Assembly (NCBI RefSeq): GCF_000340215.1
Contig: NW_006921535.1
Span: forward strand, 1,926,483-1,990,482
Origin: Pseudocercospora fijiensis CIRAD86
Taxonomy: Eukaryota > Ascomycota > Dothideomycetes > Mycosphaerellales > Mycosphaerellaceae
Reading direction: 5' to 3'
DNA: 64,000 nucleotides
Shown here: positions 1 through 11,099 of the stretch, in pieces
How the letters are laid out: the number at the start of each line of letters is the position of its first letter
Numbering within the stretch: position 1 is the first letter of the stretch
Notes under the pieces: model-generated
Databases searched by the model: none
What the model saw: only the letters and a program-made list of their open reading frames with translations
What the model was told of the DNA's origin: nothing
Program-made: the position numbers and the translations under genes

Positions 1-3000
1 ATTAGATCACCTCTGTATAGTTTACCTAGATAACATCCTAGTTTATACACACTTACCTAACATTGCGGAGTACTAGGCTACAGTCCGCAAGGTCCTTAAC
101 CGCCTACGAGCCTATAGACTGTATTGCAAGCCTTCTAAATGCACCTTTGCTACTAAGGAGGTAGCCTTCCTTGGTTTCATCGTATTAACTAATAGTGTTA
201 AGGCTAATCCTAATCGAATCAAGACCATTACTAAATAGCCAATACCTACTAGCATTAAAGAGCTTTAATCGTTCCTAGGTTTTGCTAACTTCTACCGTCG
301 ATTTATCGAAGGTTACTCGCGGTACGTAATGCTACTAACTGAGCTCACCAAAACTAAGGCCAACCTAACTAGAGAGTTTAAATAGACTAATAGAGCATAA
401 GCCGCTTTTAACGGCCTAAAGCAACGCTTTACTAATGTCCCCTTATTGCACTATTTCGTGCTAAGCAAGTAGATCCGAATTGAAACTAACGCTTCACAGT
501 TCGCTGTATTAGCCATTATATTACAGTAGGCTAATAATACCTATTAGCACCCGATTGCCTTCTTTTCACAGAAGATAATCGATGTAGAACGTCGCTACAA
601 GACATACGAGTAAGAGCTCCTAGCTATTATCGAGGCCTTTAAGCATTAGAGGCACTATCTCGATAGTGCATAGCACACTATTTAGGTCTATACGGACTAT
701 AACAACCTCCGTAGAATTACGAAGGTTACTAGGGTTATGGGTCGACAGGCTAGATAGGCCGTCTACCTCGCCGGGTTTGATTTTAATATATTACATCGGC
801 TAGGCGTAAGCAACCCTACTAATAGCCTATCGAGGCGACCTAATTACGATAGCGGGACTTAGCAATCTATTAATTTATTATTTCCAACCCTATAGTATAA
901 GATTGCTATAGCCCGTATTGTTAATAAGTACGCGTAGGATAAGCGGCTTACCGGACTCCGCGACGGCTTAAAGTATATTAATGCTCTTGCTATATTGATA
1001 GTGCGTATTAAGGCAAGAGCTAAGGATACAGACAGGAGAAGTTATAATAACTCCCTAGTCGATATCGCTATATATAGTAATAGCGATCAAAGTACTAATG
1101 CAGTTAATCCGGCTGCTAGTGCTATTAGATACATACAATACGTACCTCGTTTAATAGCGAGGGTGCTACTAAATAACCTTGCAAATAGGGATAGTCAATC
1201 GTTTATAGATAAGCTATTACGGGCTTAGTAGAGGGACGCCTTTGCTACTAAACGTATAGATAAGCTTGTAAGTAGGCGAAAGACTCGATCTAGTAAGAGT
1301 AACAATTAGTCGATCGATAACAAAGGTTATTTAAAGTTTAAGGGCAGATACTATGTCCCCGCTAAACATTCGATCCGATAAGAGCTTCTCAAGCGACACT
1401 ATAATAGTGAGCTTGCCGGTTACTATAGTATAGAGAGGTCGCACGAGCTACTATCGCGTATATACTACTAGCTAAATAGTAAGCGGGACATAAAGGACTA
1501 CGTAAACACGTATGCCGTATGTTAACGAGTTAAGGCACTAAAGCATTAGCCTTTTAGCGAGTTGTCCTTATTGCTAATCCCTTACAAGCTATTTGTAGAG
1601 CTTACAATAGATTTTATTACAGGTCTTCCCTCTACTAAGCGAAGAGGAAGCAAAGACATCTTTAACGCTATCCTAGTCGTTATAGACCGATTTACTAAGG
1701 GCGCTCGATACATCCCGGCGCGCAAGGATTGGACTGCTATTAATATAGCAGAGGCGCTATAGACTAACATCTTCTATACCTATTAGGGGACCCCTAAAGG
1801 GATAGTCTCTAACCGAGGCTCGACATTCATATCTTATTATTAGAGTAAGATTTGCCTGCAGCTAAGACTCAAGCATCGCCTGTCTATAGCATTCCATCTA
1901 TAAACAGATAGTTAAACCGAAAGGCAGAATGCTACGCTGCAGCAGTACCTACGTAGCTACATTAATAAGAACCCTAATAACTAGGTCAATCTCCTGTAGC
2001 CTGCAGAATTCGTATATAACAACAGTATACACTTATCTACTAAGGTTTCACTATATATAGCTATAATAGGCTAGAACGCCGCCTTACTATAAGACCTATT
2101 TACCTCGCTCGAGGCCGAGCGCAAGGAAAGGGAAGCGCGTTAAGTACTAACACCTAAGACGCTAGCGGCCATTAAGAGGGTTCAAAAGATGCGAGAAATT
2201 CACGCTATAATAGCTAACAAACTAGCAAAGGCCTAGGCCTATTAGAAGGCCTACTATAATAAACACTATACGCTAATAACCTTTAAACAAGGCGATATAG
2301 TTATACTTAGTACGAAGAACCTCCGCATCCGCAAACACCTATTACCTAATAGCAAAACACGCCCCAAACTAGCACTAAGGTACATTAGTCCATTCCGTAT
2401 TCGAGAAGTTAAGGGCTCCTCCGCATAGGCCTATCAGTTGTAGCTTCCTCCTTATTACACTATCTATAACACCTTCTATATATCCCTCCTTAAGCTATAT
2501 TACCTACGCGAGGGGGATAAAGCCCCTACTAAATACGAAGACATACTAGCGGATAGTAAAGAGCTATAGTCTATAGAACGTATTCTAGATCATCGGACTA
2601 GGCGAGGCAAGAAGGAGTACCTCCTAAGATAGCAAGGCTATTTACTAGAATAGGACTTATAGGAAGCTGAAGATTCCTTCAAGGATATAACCGAGTTATT
2701 AGATAAGTATTAGACTAGCGCGAAGGACAAGAAGAAGGCTAAGGGCCTATAATGTCGCCTAGGATTAATGCTACCCCCGGGGTACTATTAGCTAACTAAT
2801 TAGAGATAAGCAATTGTTAGTAACAAAGGACAATAAGACTACGCTAGGCGCGCTACGACGCGTTAATTAATTAATCGCATACTCTTTTAAGGACTCTACC
2901 TCTTTACTAACGCGCCCTGCAGGTCCCCCTCTTATTCCTTTATTCTGTCGAGGCCTCGAGGCCTAGGCGATCGGCGAGGGCGGCGTCGCGCTTGTAACGG

Positions 3001-3934
3001 CACGGCCGGCGCGGCTATGTTAGTAACGGTGTTGCGGAGTATATTGTTAGTAGAAGGAGGAGATTAGAAGCGAGGTAAAGTTAGCGCTAAGACGACTAGC
3101 GTCGCTATTATTAACATCACTTGCTATTATCGCTACGCCTATAGACACAACCTTACCTATACTACGAGCCTAAGGCACCTTTAATCAAACTTTGATTAAA
3201 GCTTTGAGCCTGTTAAAGGTTTAATTAAAACTTTGAGGCCGAGTCAAAACTTTAAGCCGCTTAAAAGGTTAAGTAGACCAATAGACTAACTAACTAAGGG
3301 CAAAACTATAGAGCTAAGCTAGCCGGGGTCGATCTTGCGGACAATAGGTTACTCCTCGATCTATCTAACCCTTTAAGCGAGGCGAACCTCTACTACTGCA
3401 CTTATAATAGCCTTTACCTATAGAAACTAGACGAGCTGTGTTTTTTAAAAAGATAAGATAAGATTGACACTTGAAGGCTGCCAAACCTAACCAATTTGGG
3501 CTAGTGAAACTACGATAGTAAATAATAGCCCTCGTAACAATAAGAACAACCCTCGGAAGCGGACAAACCCTCGGAGCGGACATTTCTAGGTCTATTAGAG
3601 TAGACGCAAAGAACTCGTACGACATTACTTAGAACGGAGGCAGTGCTATAATACCTCGTACGTCTACCTATTATAGTAGGGAAGACGCGCTCGTATTGTA
3701 ATTAGTCGATAGTCCTTAATTCTTATAGCTTTATATCCCTTTACTTTATTGTATATAAGGATAGCGCAGTTAGAGTTGTATATTGTATTGTTTAGAGGTG
3801 AGGTTTAATATAGTTACATAATTAGGTAGTTAAGTGTTTAATTTAGCGCGGCTAAGCAGCTTATTAGACTTGCTAAGTTAGCGGTAATAGAGGTCGGGAT
3901 TAGAATATAGGCAGGCTACGAGGGCGCGGCCTTT

Positions 3935-3944
3935 AGAAGGGAAG
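3935..3944 (+). other. Polypurine tract of the left Gypsy element
   Basis: The ten-base purine run AGAAGGGAAG lies directly upstream of the 3' LTR, where plus-strand DNA priming occurs in LTR retrotransposons. The inverted copy keeps the same run at 45588-45597 (complement). Confidence 0.7.
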
Positions 3945-3946
3945 TA

Positions 3947-4144
3947 TGTATTAGGGCTAAAGAGGTTATACGTGATTAGCATATAACTAGGCCGAGTGAA
4001 GCCAGGGTCTTAATGCCTTAGGCAGGGCTTAGCGCTTAGCGTTAGGCTAACTCTCCTACCTTCCTCCCTCTCCTCCTAGCTCCTTATCGAATACTACTTG
4101 TACCTACTACCACCCTATCTACCTGCTAACATACCCTTTTCACA
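3947..4144 (+). repeat. 3' LTR of the left Gypsy element (about 198 bp)
   Basis: It begins with TG and ends with CA. It is the counterpart of the 188-bp LTRs of the inverted element at 45396-45583 and 52232-52419, and is slightly longer because of a small insertion near its start. The 5' boundary is uncertain by 1-3 bases. Confidence 0.8.
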
Positions 4145-5059
4145 AATACCTATTAATTATTAAAAGTATACTTAATCGATATATCTCGGTTAATTAAGTA
4201 TACTTAGAATAGCGGCTTTAGCTAGAGTCCGAGTTTATAGAAGCTAGTTTTCTAATATATATACTATTATACTATTACTATTCTATAATACTTTATTTTT
4301 ATATTCTATACGCTTACTATATATCCTAAGATCCTTTATTTATACTATTTAGTATATCTATATATAGTATAGATAGTATATTCTTAGTATCGAAGGCTAG
4401 TAGCTAGCCTAATTCTACCCTTTTATAGAAGCTTAGAGGTTGCTAAGCTTAGCTTAGCGGCACTTAGCTATTCGACTAAGCTTTATACTATCTATTTCTA
4501 TATTACTATATTCTATTATAATATATTAGTAACGATTATAGAATCGTAAAACCGGATGCTGCGATTATTCTAGTGCGAAAATTGGTACAATTGCATCGCT
4601 GTAGGGCGCACGTTAGTTCGATGGGGTATCGATACAAAACGACGAGGTGCTTACAAATCCGCGCTAACGAAGGGGTGGCATCACGAAGTCCTCCTTGCAC
4701 ACGATAACGATCGATTCCTCAAGCTGCAATTGTCGCCGCCGCCGCCGTCGCCGTCGCCGACTACATGGATGTACTGTACTGCGCCGAGGAGGATTTTGAG
4801 GAGGCGTTGTAATAAGCAGCGTGGCGAGGTGAGTTGAAGCAGCAGGACTCTCCGTGATTGTCTTAATCATCGTAGAACTACACGGCCAAGTATTCTAAAG
4901 CGAGAGCGAGAGTCTGACTTTTGTTCCACCACAGCCCATAGCTACGCCAGTGCATGTTTGTTGTCGGAGCAAGCATCTCCGGAGCAGAATTGCTTGCACA
5001 CACCGCTGTGCTATGGGAGGAAGCACGCACTGAGAAGAGCTGGCAGTATTGGAAGCATA
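4145..5059. other. AT-rich RIP-affected gap, then promoter of the first gene
   Basis: From 4145 to about 4530 the sequence is very AT-rich and TpA-rich with no open frame. It includes an inverted repeat with 11-bp arms (4164-4174 and 4195-4205). From about 4560 base composition returns to that of ordinary genes. A run of CGC/CGT triplets lies at 4733-4757. I see no gene here. Confidence 0.6.
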
Positions 5060-7420
5060 ATGGCGCCGGCGCCGGCGCAGCCTCCCGCAGTGGTCATTAT
5101 CGCGAGGTAAGGAGAAATACGGAACAGAGATGAGAGCTCGCGTTGCACTTGATCGCTAACATGCGCCGTCTTCTTGCGCAGACATGGCATGCGACTGGAC
5201 GCCGCAGATCAGTCGTGGCATCTATCGACTCCGACCCCCTACGATCCTCCGCTGACCTATGGAGGTTGGAACCAGTGTAAAGCGCTCGGCGTGCGCATAG
5301 CCAGCTTGCTCGATGCCCGCGAGAAGGAAATCAACAATGCGCCTGTGGAGAATGGAAGCAGTGGAGCGCATGCGCAGCGACGCAGGAAGAGGACGCACAA
5401 GGTCGTCATTCACACTTCGCCGTTTTTGCGATGTCTACAGACCAGCGTGGCCATAGCGGCCGGCATGGCACAATACGAGGCCCCAAAAGAAGGATTTGGT
5501 AGCAGCACATCGAGAACGTCTCGGACGCCTTCGCACTTGCATTCCAAGTCGCCCAGCCTCCACGCACTCAGCGGTTCAGGCTCTCCTCTACTCACACCCA
5601 TATCAGAGCCAAAGCACGATCTTGCGCACCAGCTGGCAAAACGATCGCTGCACGAGCATAAGCGTCATCGGAAAGCGAAGATCCGAGTTGACGCGTTCTT
5701 GGGAGAATGGCTCAATCCGCAGTACTTCGATCAAATTACGCCGCCTCCGCCGAGCGCCATGATGGTGGCAGCAGCAAAAGCAGAGCTGATGCAGAATGAC
5801 AACATTGACTTGTTCACGCCATCAGCTACCCTCTCCAACAAGTCTTCTAACAACAGCCTGTGGACTCGACCAAACACGAGTCGAGAGAGCACTTTGGACG
5901 ACTGGAGCAACATCACTGATTCACTTCGCGCCAGCGTTGGCCGCAAGTCGAGATCGAACAGCATTGACAGCGTTGGGAGTAACGATAGCAATCACAGTCC
6001 CAGGAGCTCGGGCCGTAAGTCGCCCTTCCGACCAGGACATGTCCTACAGCCGTTGACCTCGACCATACCGAAGCCTGAATTTTCCGTCTACCACCCTCCT
6101 ATGCCTTCGTACGCTCTTTCCAATTCCGAGCAGATCCCTCGAGGATATGTTGCACATGCACGCAATGCTACCACCAACGTCGACTATCATTGGGATAGCA
6201 GCCGTGCTCCTCTACACTGGGGCGGAGGGGGCGAGTTCGGTGAAGAGTGGTCATCTATGCACAAGCGCTTCAGAAGAGGCTTCAACAAGGCTATCGAGTG
6301 GTACAGCCAGCACGGTGCTGATGATCGTGGGGAAGATGCGCTAGGCTTCGACCAGGCCGAGAGACCACATATCTATCACGGGCATGAAGATGAAGACGAG
6401 GACCTGGTCCTAATCATGGTCACCCACGGAGCGGGCTGCAACGCGCTCATTGGTGCCTTGACAAATCAGCCTGTGCTTCTAGACGTCGGCATGGCCAGTC
6501 TGACGATGGCAGTGCGAAAGGACAACGCGCCCCCTTTGCAACTGCCACTGGGCTCACCTGCTCTCACGCCAGATCCGACCGCTGATCCGGCTGCCATGCC
6601 TGTTGGCCATCCACGACGAAGCAGTCTAGACATTGGGCTCAGTGCAATATACGAGATGAAGCTTGTAGCATCATCAGAACACTTGCGAGCTGGCGCAGAT
6701 CCTGCTAAACAGCCTGCGTCTTCAGTGCCACAGAACCTTAAAGCTGCGCAAGAGGCTCTCGCCAGATACAAGCAGTTTGGAGCCGAAGCACATGGGATGG
6801 CTGGCTCGGGCATTGAGTCTTCTTGGAATCTAGGAGAGCCGAGGAAGAACAACTGCAATTCTTCTCTGGGCTCCATTCGACGGCCCAGCTATCCCAATAA
6901 CGGTGCCAGAAGTTACTCACACCCACACCCACACCCCGCAGCCCAGACATCACCTGCTGTGTCGCCAGGCCTATGGACTCCACCAGCAGGAGGCACGCCA
7001 AGACTTAATGCCCAGAAAGTGAAAGAGGAGAAGGCTGCGATCTTCTCCAATCTCAACGACACCGGCGGTCGCACGAGCCCGGGTCGAGACATGATGTTGG
7101 ACTTCAGTAGTTCGCAAAACGGATCATGTCCTACCACCGCCACAGAATCCACCGCGCTCCCTCCGCCAGCCCTACCAGTAGCTGAGAGTAACACGTCTTC
7201 CGTGGCCAAGCCCGATGCCTCGCAAAAGGTCGACAGCGTTACTGGTGAAGGATCGGATGAACTTGGCGACCTTCCCAAAGTCCAAGGAGAAGCGCCAACG
7301 TCACTCAGCAGAGGCCTTAGCGTCAAGGGTCTCTGGGGCAAACCAAGCGGTGGCGCCAAAGTGGCGAGGACCTGGAAGAGTGAACCGAAACGAAGATGGA
7401 CTGTCAATGAAAACGATTGA
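5060..7420 (+). CDS. Histidine phosphatase (phosphoglycerate-mutase) family protein
   Basis: A 761-residue protein from two exons (5060-5106, 5182-7420). The intron at 5107-5181 splits the Arg codon of the catalytic motif, giving IIARHGMRLD near residue 16. Other family landmarks are HTSPFLRCLQTS (second conserved Arg) and VTHGAGCNALIG (late catalytic His) near residue 430. The core is interrupted and followed by long Ser/Pro/Gly-rich low-complexity segments, so it is far longer than the roughly 200-300 residues of a simple phosphatase. Members act on phosphorylated metabolites or phosphoproteins through a phosphohistidine; the substrate here cannot be told. The first ATG gives a short N-terminus leading straight into the first strand, which supports this start. 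It is a single-copy-looking gene just inside the repeat border. Confidence 0.85.
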
Positions 7421-8635
7421 CATGAGCTCGAACACTGGCACGAGGCGCTGGAGGAATACTCGATCTGACACCATCTGCTCACTCGCTCGCGATGGTAATT
7501 GAAGACGAGGACAATCATCCCGAGGCGTTGGTCTGAATTTTGTGCTGGTGTTCGGAGAAGACATGACAAGCCTGCCACGTATAGTGGCTTAGGCGGGCTA
7601 CCACGCTCATTACTCAAGATTTTGGGGGATCTCGATACAATTTGAATATGCGAATAAGAGGAGCGAATTATTGCTTTCAGGCATGGCGATGGAGTTCTCG
7701 GGCGTGGTCGACGACGATCGTTGTGTTTCTCAGCTTTGCATGATATCCCACTCCAGCGTTGTATAGAACTGGCGGAAGTTCCAAAAGATTGAGGCGGAGA
7801 TGCATCGGGTTTCCTGAGAAGGGACATGTCTAATAGGCTACAGGATGGCCTCTATAGCTTTCGACAGCTCGAACTCCGAAACACAAGGCTTTTGGAGCTG
7901 TAGCAGAGGTGTTTCAATCACACCATCTCGCGACTCGATCCCGTACAATCTTGACAACGCCTGAGAATATGCCCCACGCATTCATTCGCAGACGGCAAAG
8001 TTCTACGCTGTGCAATCATCTACGAGCGATATGCAAACAGATTGACTGAATTTCGAATGAACAAGCCGGCGACAACCTTCTACCCGAACTCTTCACGCGT
8101 TGGTTGATGGACCATCGAAGTCGACGACGATAGCACCAGTGATGAGAGCCTGAAAGAGCGATGAAATGGATGTGTTTCCCCATTGGATGACTTTGATGTC
8201 TCACGGCAAAACGTAGTTTCTGTGAAGTGGATGAATATGTTTCGCTATCTTCTTTCTTCCATCTTCCCCGGTGGAGCTAGCGAGGTGGAAGCTTTGCTTA
8301 GAGATTGTCATCAATCAACGCTCTGGTCGATTCTCCATCCAAGTAGTTGGCTATTAAGGTCGTAGGACGTGACCTCAAATTCAACGTCCGAGTCGTTCGG
8401 ATGTTCAGGATTTCTCAATGTGGTAACAAAGGACGTGGTCTCGCGAGGCTACAGCTCGCATCGCGTCTGTTGAGGCTACTGGTCTTCAAACGATGTTTTT
8501 CGATATTGCTACATGCCAGCGCTGAGTCCGAATGGCTTCGGTGGATATTCAGGTCTGAAAATTCTTTCCGTATCGGCCACGGACGTCCGAGCAAGAAGCG
8601 TCTCAACAATGCCTGCGCGATCGGAAACATTGATC
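7421..8635. other. Convergent intergenic region
   Basis: About 1.2 kb between the 3' ends of two convergent genes. The open frames here are short or lie opposite the neighbouring coding sequences, and none looks like a protein. It probably holds the two 3' untranslated regions. Confidence 0.5.
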
Positions 8636-10453
8636 TCAATCAGGTTTCTTGCCGTCCGCCCAACTGGGTCGAATGTTTGTGCAGATTCCAACATAATCGT
8701 CCCATCGATCTTTATCCAGAGCTCCATCACCGGTCCAGAACATCGTCCAACCGCTACCAGGTATCTGCCAACTACCAGATGAGCGTTCGAAGTACCACTT
8801 ATTCACCGGGTTGTTCGTGCGACTGCGCCACAAGACACCATTTGGGAAGCAGGTCTCGACCATTGCCTGGAAGAGGCTATCGGCAACCCCATTTGAGCCC
8901 TGTGAAGATTGCAGGACCGCAAATTTGTCGAGATACGGTACTAGCCGTGATGGGTCTTGTGTGTTTGGGGGCATCTCCCAGGTGAAGATTGCGCAGCCTT
9001 CGTATTCACCGACAACCACGATCCCTGCGATGCGTCCCTCCACTCTCGAGAGATAGTCAGAGACATCCAGCTTTCGGCGAAAGCTGTCTTCGATGAGGTA
9101 CACCAGACGTCGAAAGTCGATTCGCGTATCATCTTCGAGTCTCATACTGGTTGTGCCATGGGCAGGTCTTTGCCAGCCGCAATCCGCTGGCATGATGCTC
9201 AGCGGCACACCCCTTTTCACTAAGGTAGCGCTAAACTCGTTGGATGGAGCATTTCCCAAAGTCGACACCCGTCCTGAAGGTAACGAAGAAGAGATCAGAG
9301 GCTTGTTGGTTAATAAGTTGTGAATCAGAACATTCTTCTGTTTTGTGCCCACGCCGAACGTTGGATCTCTCGCAGCGCTATGTGTCGATGAGTTGGCTGC
9401 AGTCTCTGGGCTGACAATAAGGCCGGAAGAAGATGATGGCAAGATCGCCAAGCATCTCTTAATCGTATCGAGATTTTGACGATGCTGGAGCGCTTCTTGG
9501 GTAGCTTTGGATTTTGCTAGCTGATCATCGATGGTTTCAAATTGCTGCGACAAGTTGATAAGGCCTTGCACGCAATTACCATCCTGGCCTGGTATGCCAC
9601 CAACGCAATCCACGATGATGATCCTGTCGGCTTTCGGAATTGATTTGGATTGGCAAAGCCCAGTCAGCACATCAGTGCTGGAAGCAGCTTGTAGCTGACC
9701 AGAAGATGTCGAAGCCATTGAAGGCAAGATCAGTACTGAGCCTCGCTCGAGGGGACCTGAAAGCTCGTCCGGAAACGCAAGTGTGATAGAACTAGGCGTG
9801 GAAAAATTGTGGGTTGCCAATCCGGTTTCCGTCCATTCAAGAGCACTTGGGAATGACTGCGCTCCTTCCGGACAATGCCTTTCTATAACTTGGCAGAGGC
9901 GTTCTGCTTGTTTGATAAAATGGGATCGCAAAGTCTTGCTGTCGTTGGCATTGCGATCGATGCAAGTGTTGGTATCCACCACGATAATTATTTGCATGCC
10001 CAGTTTGGTTAAATGGGACAGAGTTATAGCGAAGCCTTCAATCGTCGTATCGTCGATCGTCTCGAGAGACCTGATGCAGACCAAAGCAAGGTGGGTATAT
10101 AGGTGCTGCTTAACCTTAAGGGCACGCAAGTCTGTTCCTGCTCTGACCTTCGGCTCATCGATACGCTCCAAGGTGTGGACTGGACGAGACTCATGCAGAT
10201 GAGACGTGACTTGGGTCTTCTCTGCATTTTTCTGCCTCGCTACTTCTTTCAGAGGGAAGTCGAGTCGGGCGAGGTATTGCTTCGCGTCTCGTCTCGTCAC
10301 ATTTGCGTTCAAGATGTTGACGAGTAGCTCTCGCTCAATGGCAGGATTCTGGTAGGCAACCCCGGGTCTTCGATAAGTTGGCGTTCCTGCATAGTGTCTT
10401 ATCGAAATCAAGATTGACTTCCGCAAGATCTTGGAGCGTCTGCTTATCATCAT
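8636..10453 (-). CDS. ARG2: Mitochondrial N-acetylglutamate synthase (amino-acid acetyltransferase)
   Basis: A 605-residue single-exon gene. The enzyme makes N-acetylglutamate from acetyl-CoA and glutamate, the first step of arginine synthesis in the mitochondrial matrix. The N-terminus (MMISRRSKILRKSILISIRHY) is basic and lacks acidic residues, as in a mitochondrial presequence. An amino-acid-kinase-like domain fills the first two thirds. The C-terminal third is the fungal/vertebrate-type GNAT domain, with RIDFRRLVYLIEDSF, then GRIAGIVVVGEYEGCAIFTWE and, near the end, RSRTNNPVNKWYFERSSG. The frame continues upstream to a TTG, but the first ATG pair is at 10453/10450, so I start there. It is divergent from the NRPS-like gene across a 646-bp promoter region. 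It may be the ordinary housekeeping gene at the edge of the cluster. Confidence 0.88.
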   Translation of the reverse strand: MMISRRSKILRKSILISIRHYAGTPTYRRPGVAYQNPAIERELLVNILNANVTRRDAKQYLARLDFPLKEVARQKNAEKTQVTSHLHESRPVHTLERIDEPKVRAGTDLRALKVKQHLYTHLALVCIRSLETIDDTTIEGFAITLSHLTKLGMQIIIVVDTNTCIDRNANDSKTLRSHFIKQAERLCQVIERHCPEGAQSFPSALEWTETGLATHNFSTPSSITLAFPDELSGPLERGSVLILPSMASTSSGQLQAASSTDVLTGLCQSKSIPKADRIIIVDCVGGIPGQDGNCVQGLINLSQQFETIDDQLAKSKATQEALQHRQNLDTIKRCLAILPSSSSGLIVSPETAANSSTHSAARDPTFGVGTKQKNVLIHNLLTNKPLISSSLPSGRVSTLGNAPSNEFSATLVKRGVPLSIMPADCGWQRPAHGTTSMRLEDDTRIDFRRLVYLIEDSFRRKLDVSDYLSRVEGRIAGIVVVGEYEGCAIFTWEMPPNTQDPSRLVPYLDKFAVLQSSQGSNGVADSLFQAMVETCFPNGVLWRSRTNNPVNKWYFERSSGSWQIPGSGWTMFWTGDGALDKDRWDDYVGICTNIRPSWADGKKPD

Positions 10454-11099
10454 ATTAGAGAATGAAATTAGGAGTGGCAACGAATGTCGTCCTGAAAGGC
10501 AGAACCTCAGCTCGCACTTTCACCGTTGGCTGGACCCAAATGCCATCTAGTCCAGCACGGGACGACATTGGATCCAGTCCACAGCACGTGATCGAAGTTG
10601 ATGCCATCCTCACAAGACTTTTACCATATCTGGTTGATTGAGTACGATTGCCTGAATCAGTATGACCGTCACCATTGACCACGATAGTGGCCGGCCAGTA
10701 GTTGTGGTCAGCATCGTGATGGTGCAGTGGGGAGTCCTCATGCATACTCGAAATGGCGTAGTTTGCGGAAAGATCCGAGTTCTCTGAAGCTGCGTACAGT
10801 ACCTTGCTAAGTTGCTAACCTTCTTGCCCGTGCCGAACCTACTGTCGCAACCTTGAGCAACGCTCATGGTATTGTATCTACCTTGACCCTGCTTCAAATT
10901 CACAAGGGGCAGTGCCAGAATTGATAGCCTCATAGCTTCAGACTTTGGCCCGGGAGCTGTAAGGCAAGATTTATGCATCTGACGATGAATTTGAAGCCGG
11001 AGCGGAGCAGTCATTATGCCTTAGGTCTCGTGACTGGGTTGACGAGTCGTGCGCGAGAAGGACGTAGTACGACAGCTACACAATACTGGCCCGAACATT
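10454..11099. promoter_or_regulatory. Divergent promoter region with an interrupted palindrome
   Basis: This gap separates the ARG2-type gene (minus) from the NRPS-like gene (plus). At 10677-10709 lies a near-symmetric structure: GACCAC, then the perfect 10-bp palindrome TGGCCGGCCA (10688-10697), then GTGGTC. CCAC-GATA-GTGG is nested inside it. CCGG-centred inverted repeats are typical targets of fungal binuclear zinc regulators, so this is a candidate operator by inference only. Confidence 0.35.

Larger units (their letters stand above)
1..4144 (+). mobile_element. RIP-degenerated Ty3/Gypsy chromovirus, 3' part
   Basis: This is the 3' half of an LTR retrotransposon; its 5' end lies outside the window. 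In order it shows the reverse-transcriptase active-site region (YLDN at 23-34, where YLDD is usual), an RNase H stretch near 480-680, the integrase core around 1380-2230 (its best-preserved piece is an open frame at 1562-1762 reading IDFITGLP and VVIDRFTKGAR) and a chromodomain around 2570-2720. Untranslated sequence with TTTGATTAAA-type repeats, a polypurine tract and an LTR follow. Many TAG and TAA codons sit where Trp and Gln are expected, the mark of RIP, so no functional protein can be made. A complete copy of the same family lies inverted at 45396-52419. The family assignment is firm; sub-domain edges are approximate. Confidence 0.9.

Noticed and set aside
6913..7827. A 304-codon minus-strand frame opposite the histidine phosphatase gene
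   Set aside because: It lies antisense to a well-supported coding sequence, is low in complexity and shows no domain; it is a shadow of the Ser/Pro-rich region.
8347..8985. A 212-codon plus-strand frame near the ARG2 3' end
   Set aside because: It runs mostly antisense to the C-terminal GNAT domain and resembles no protein.
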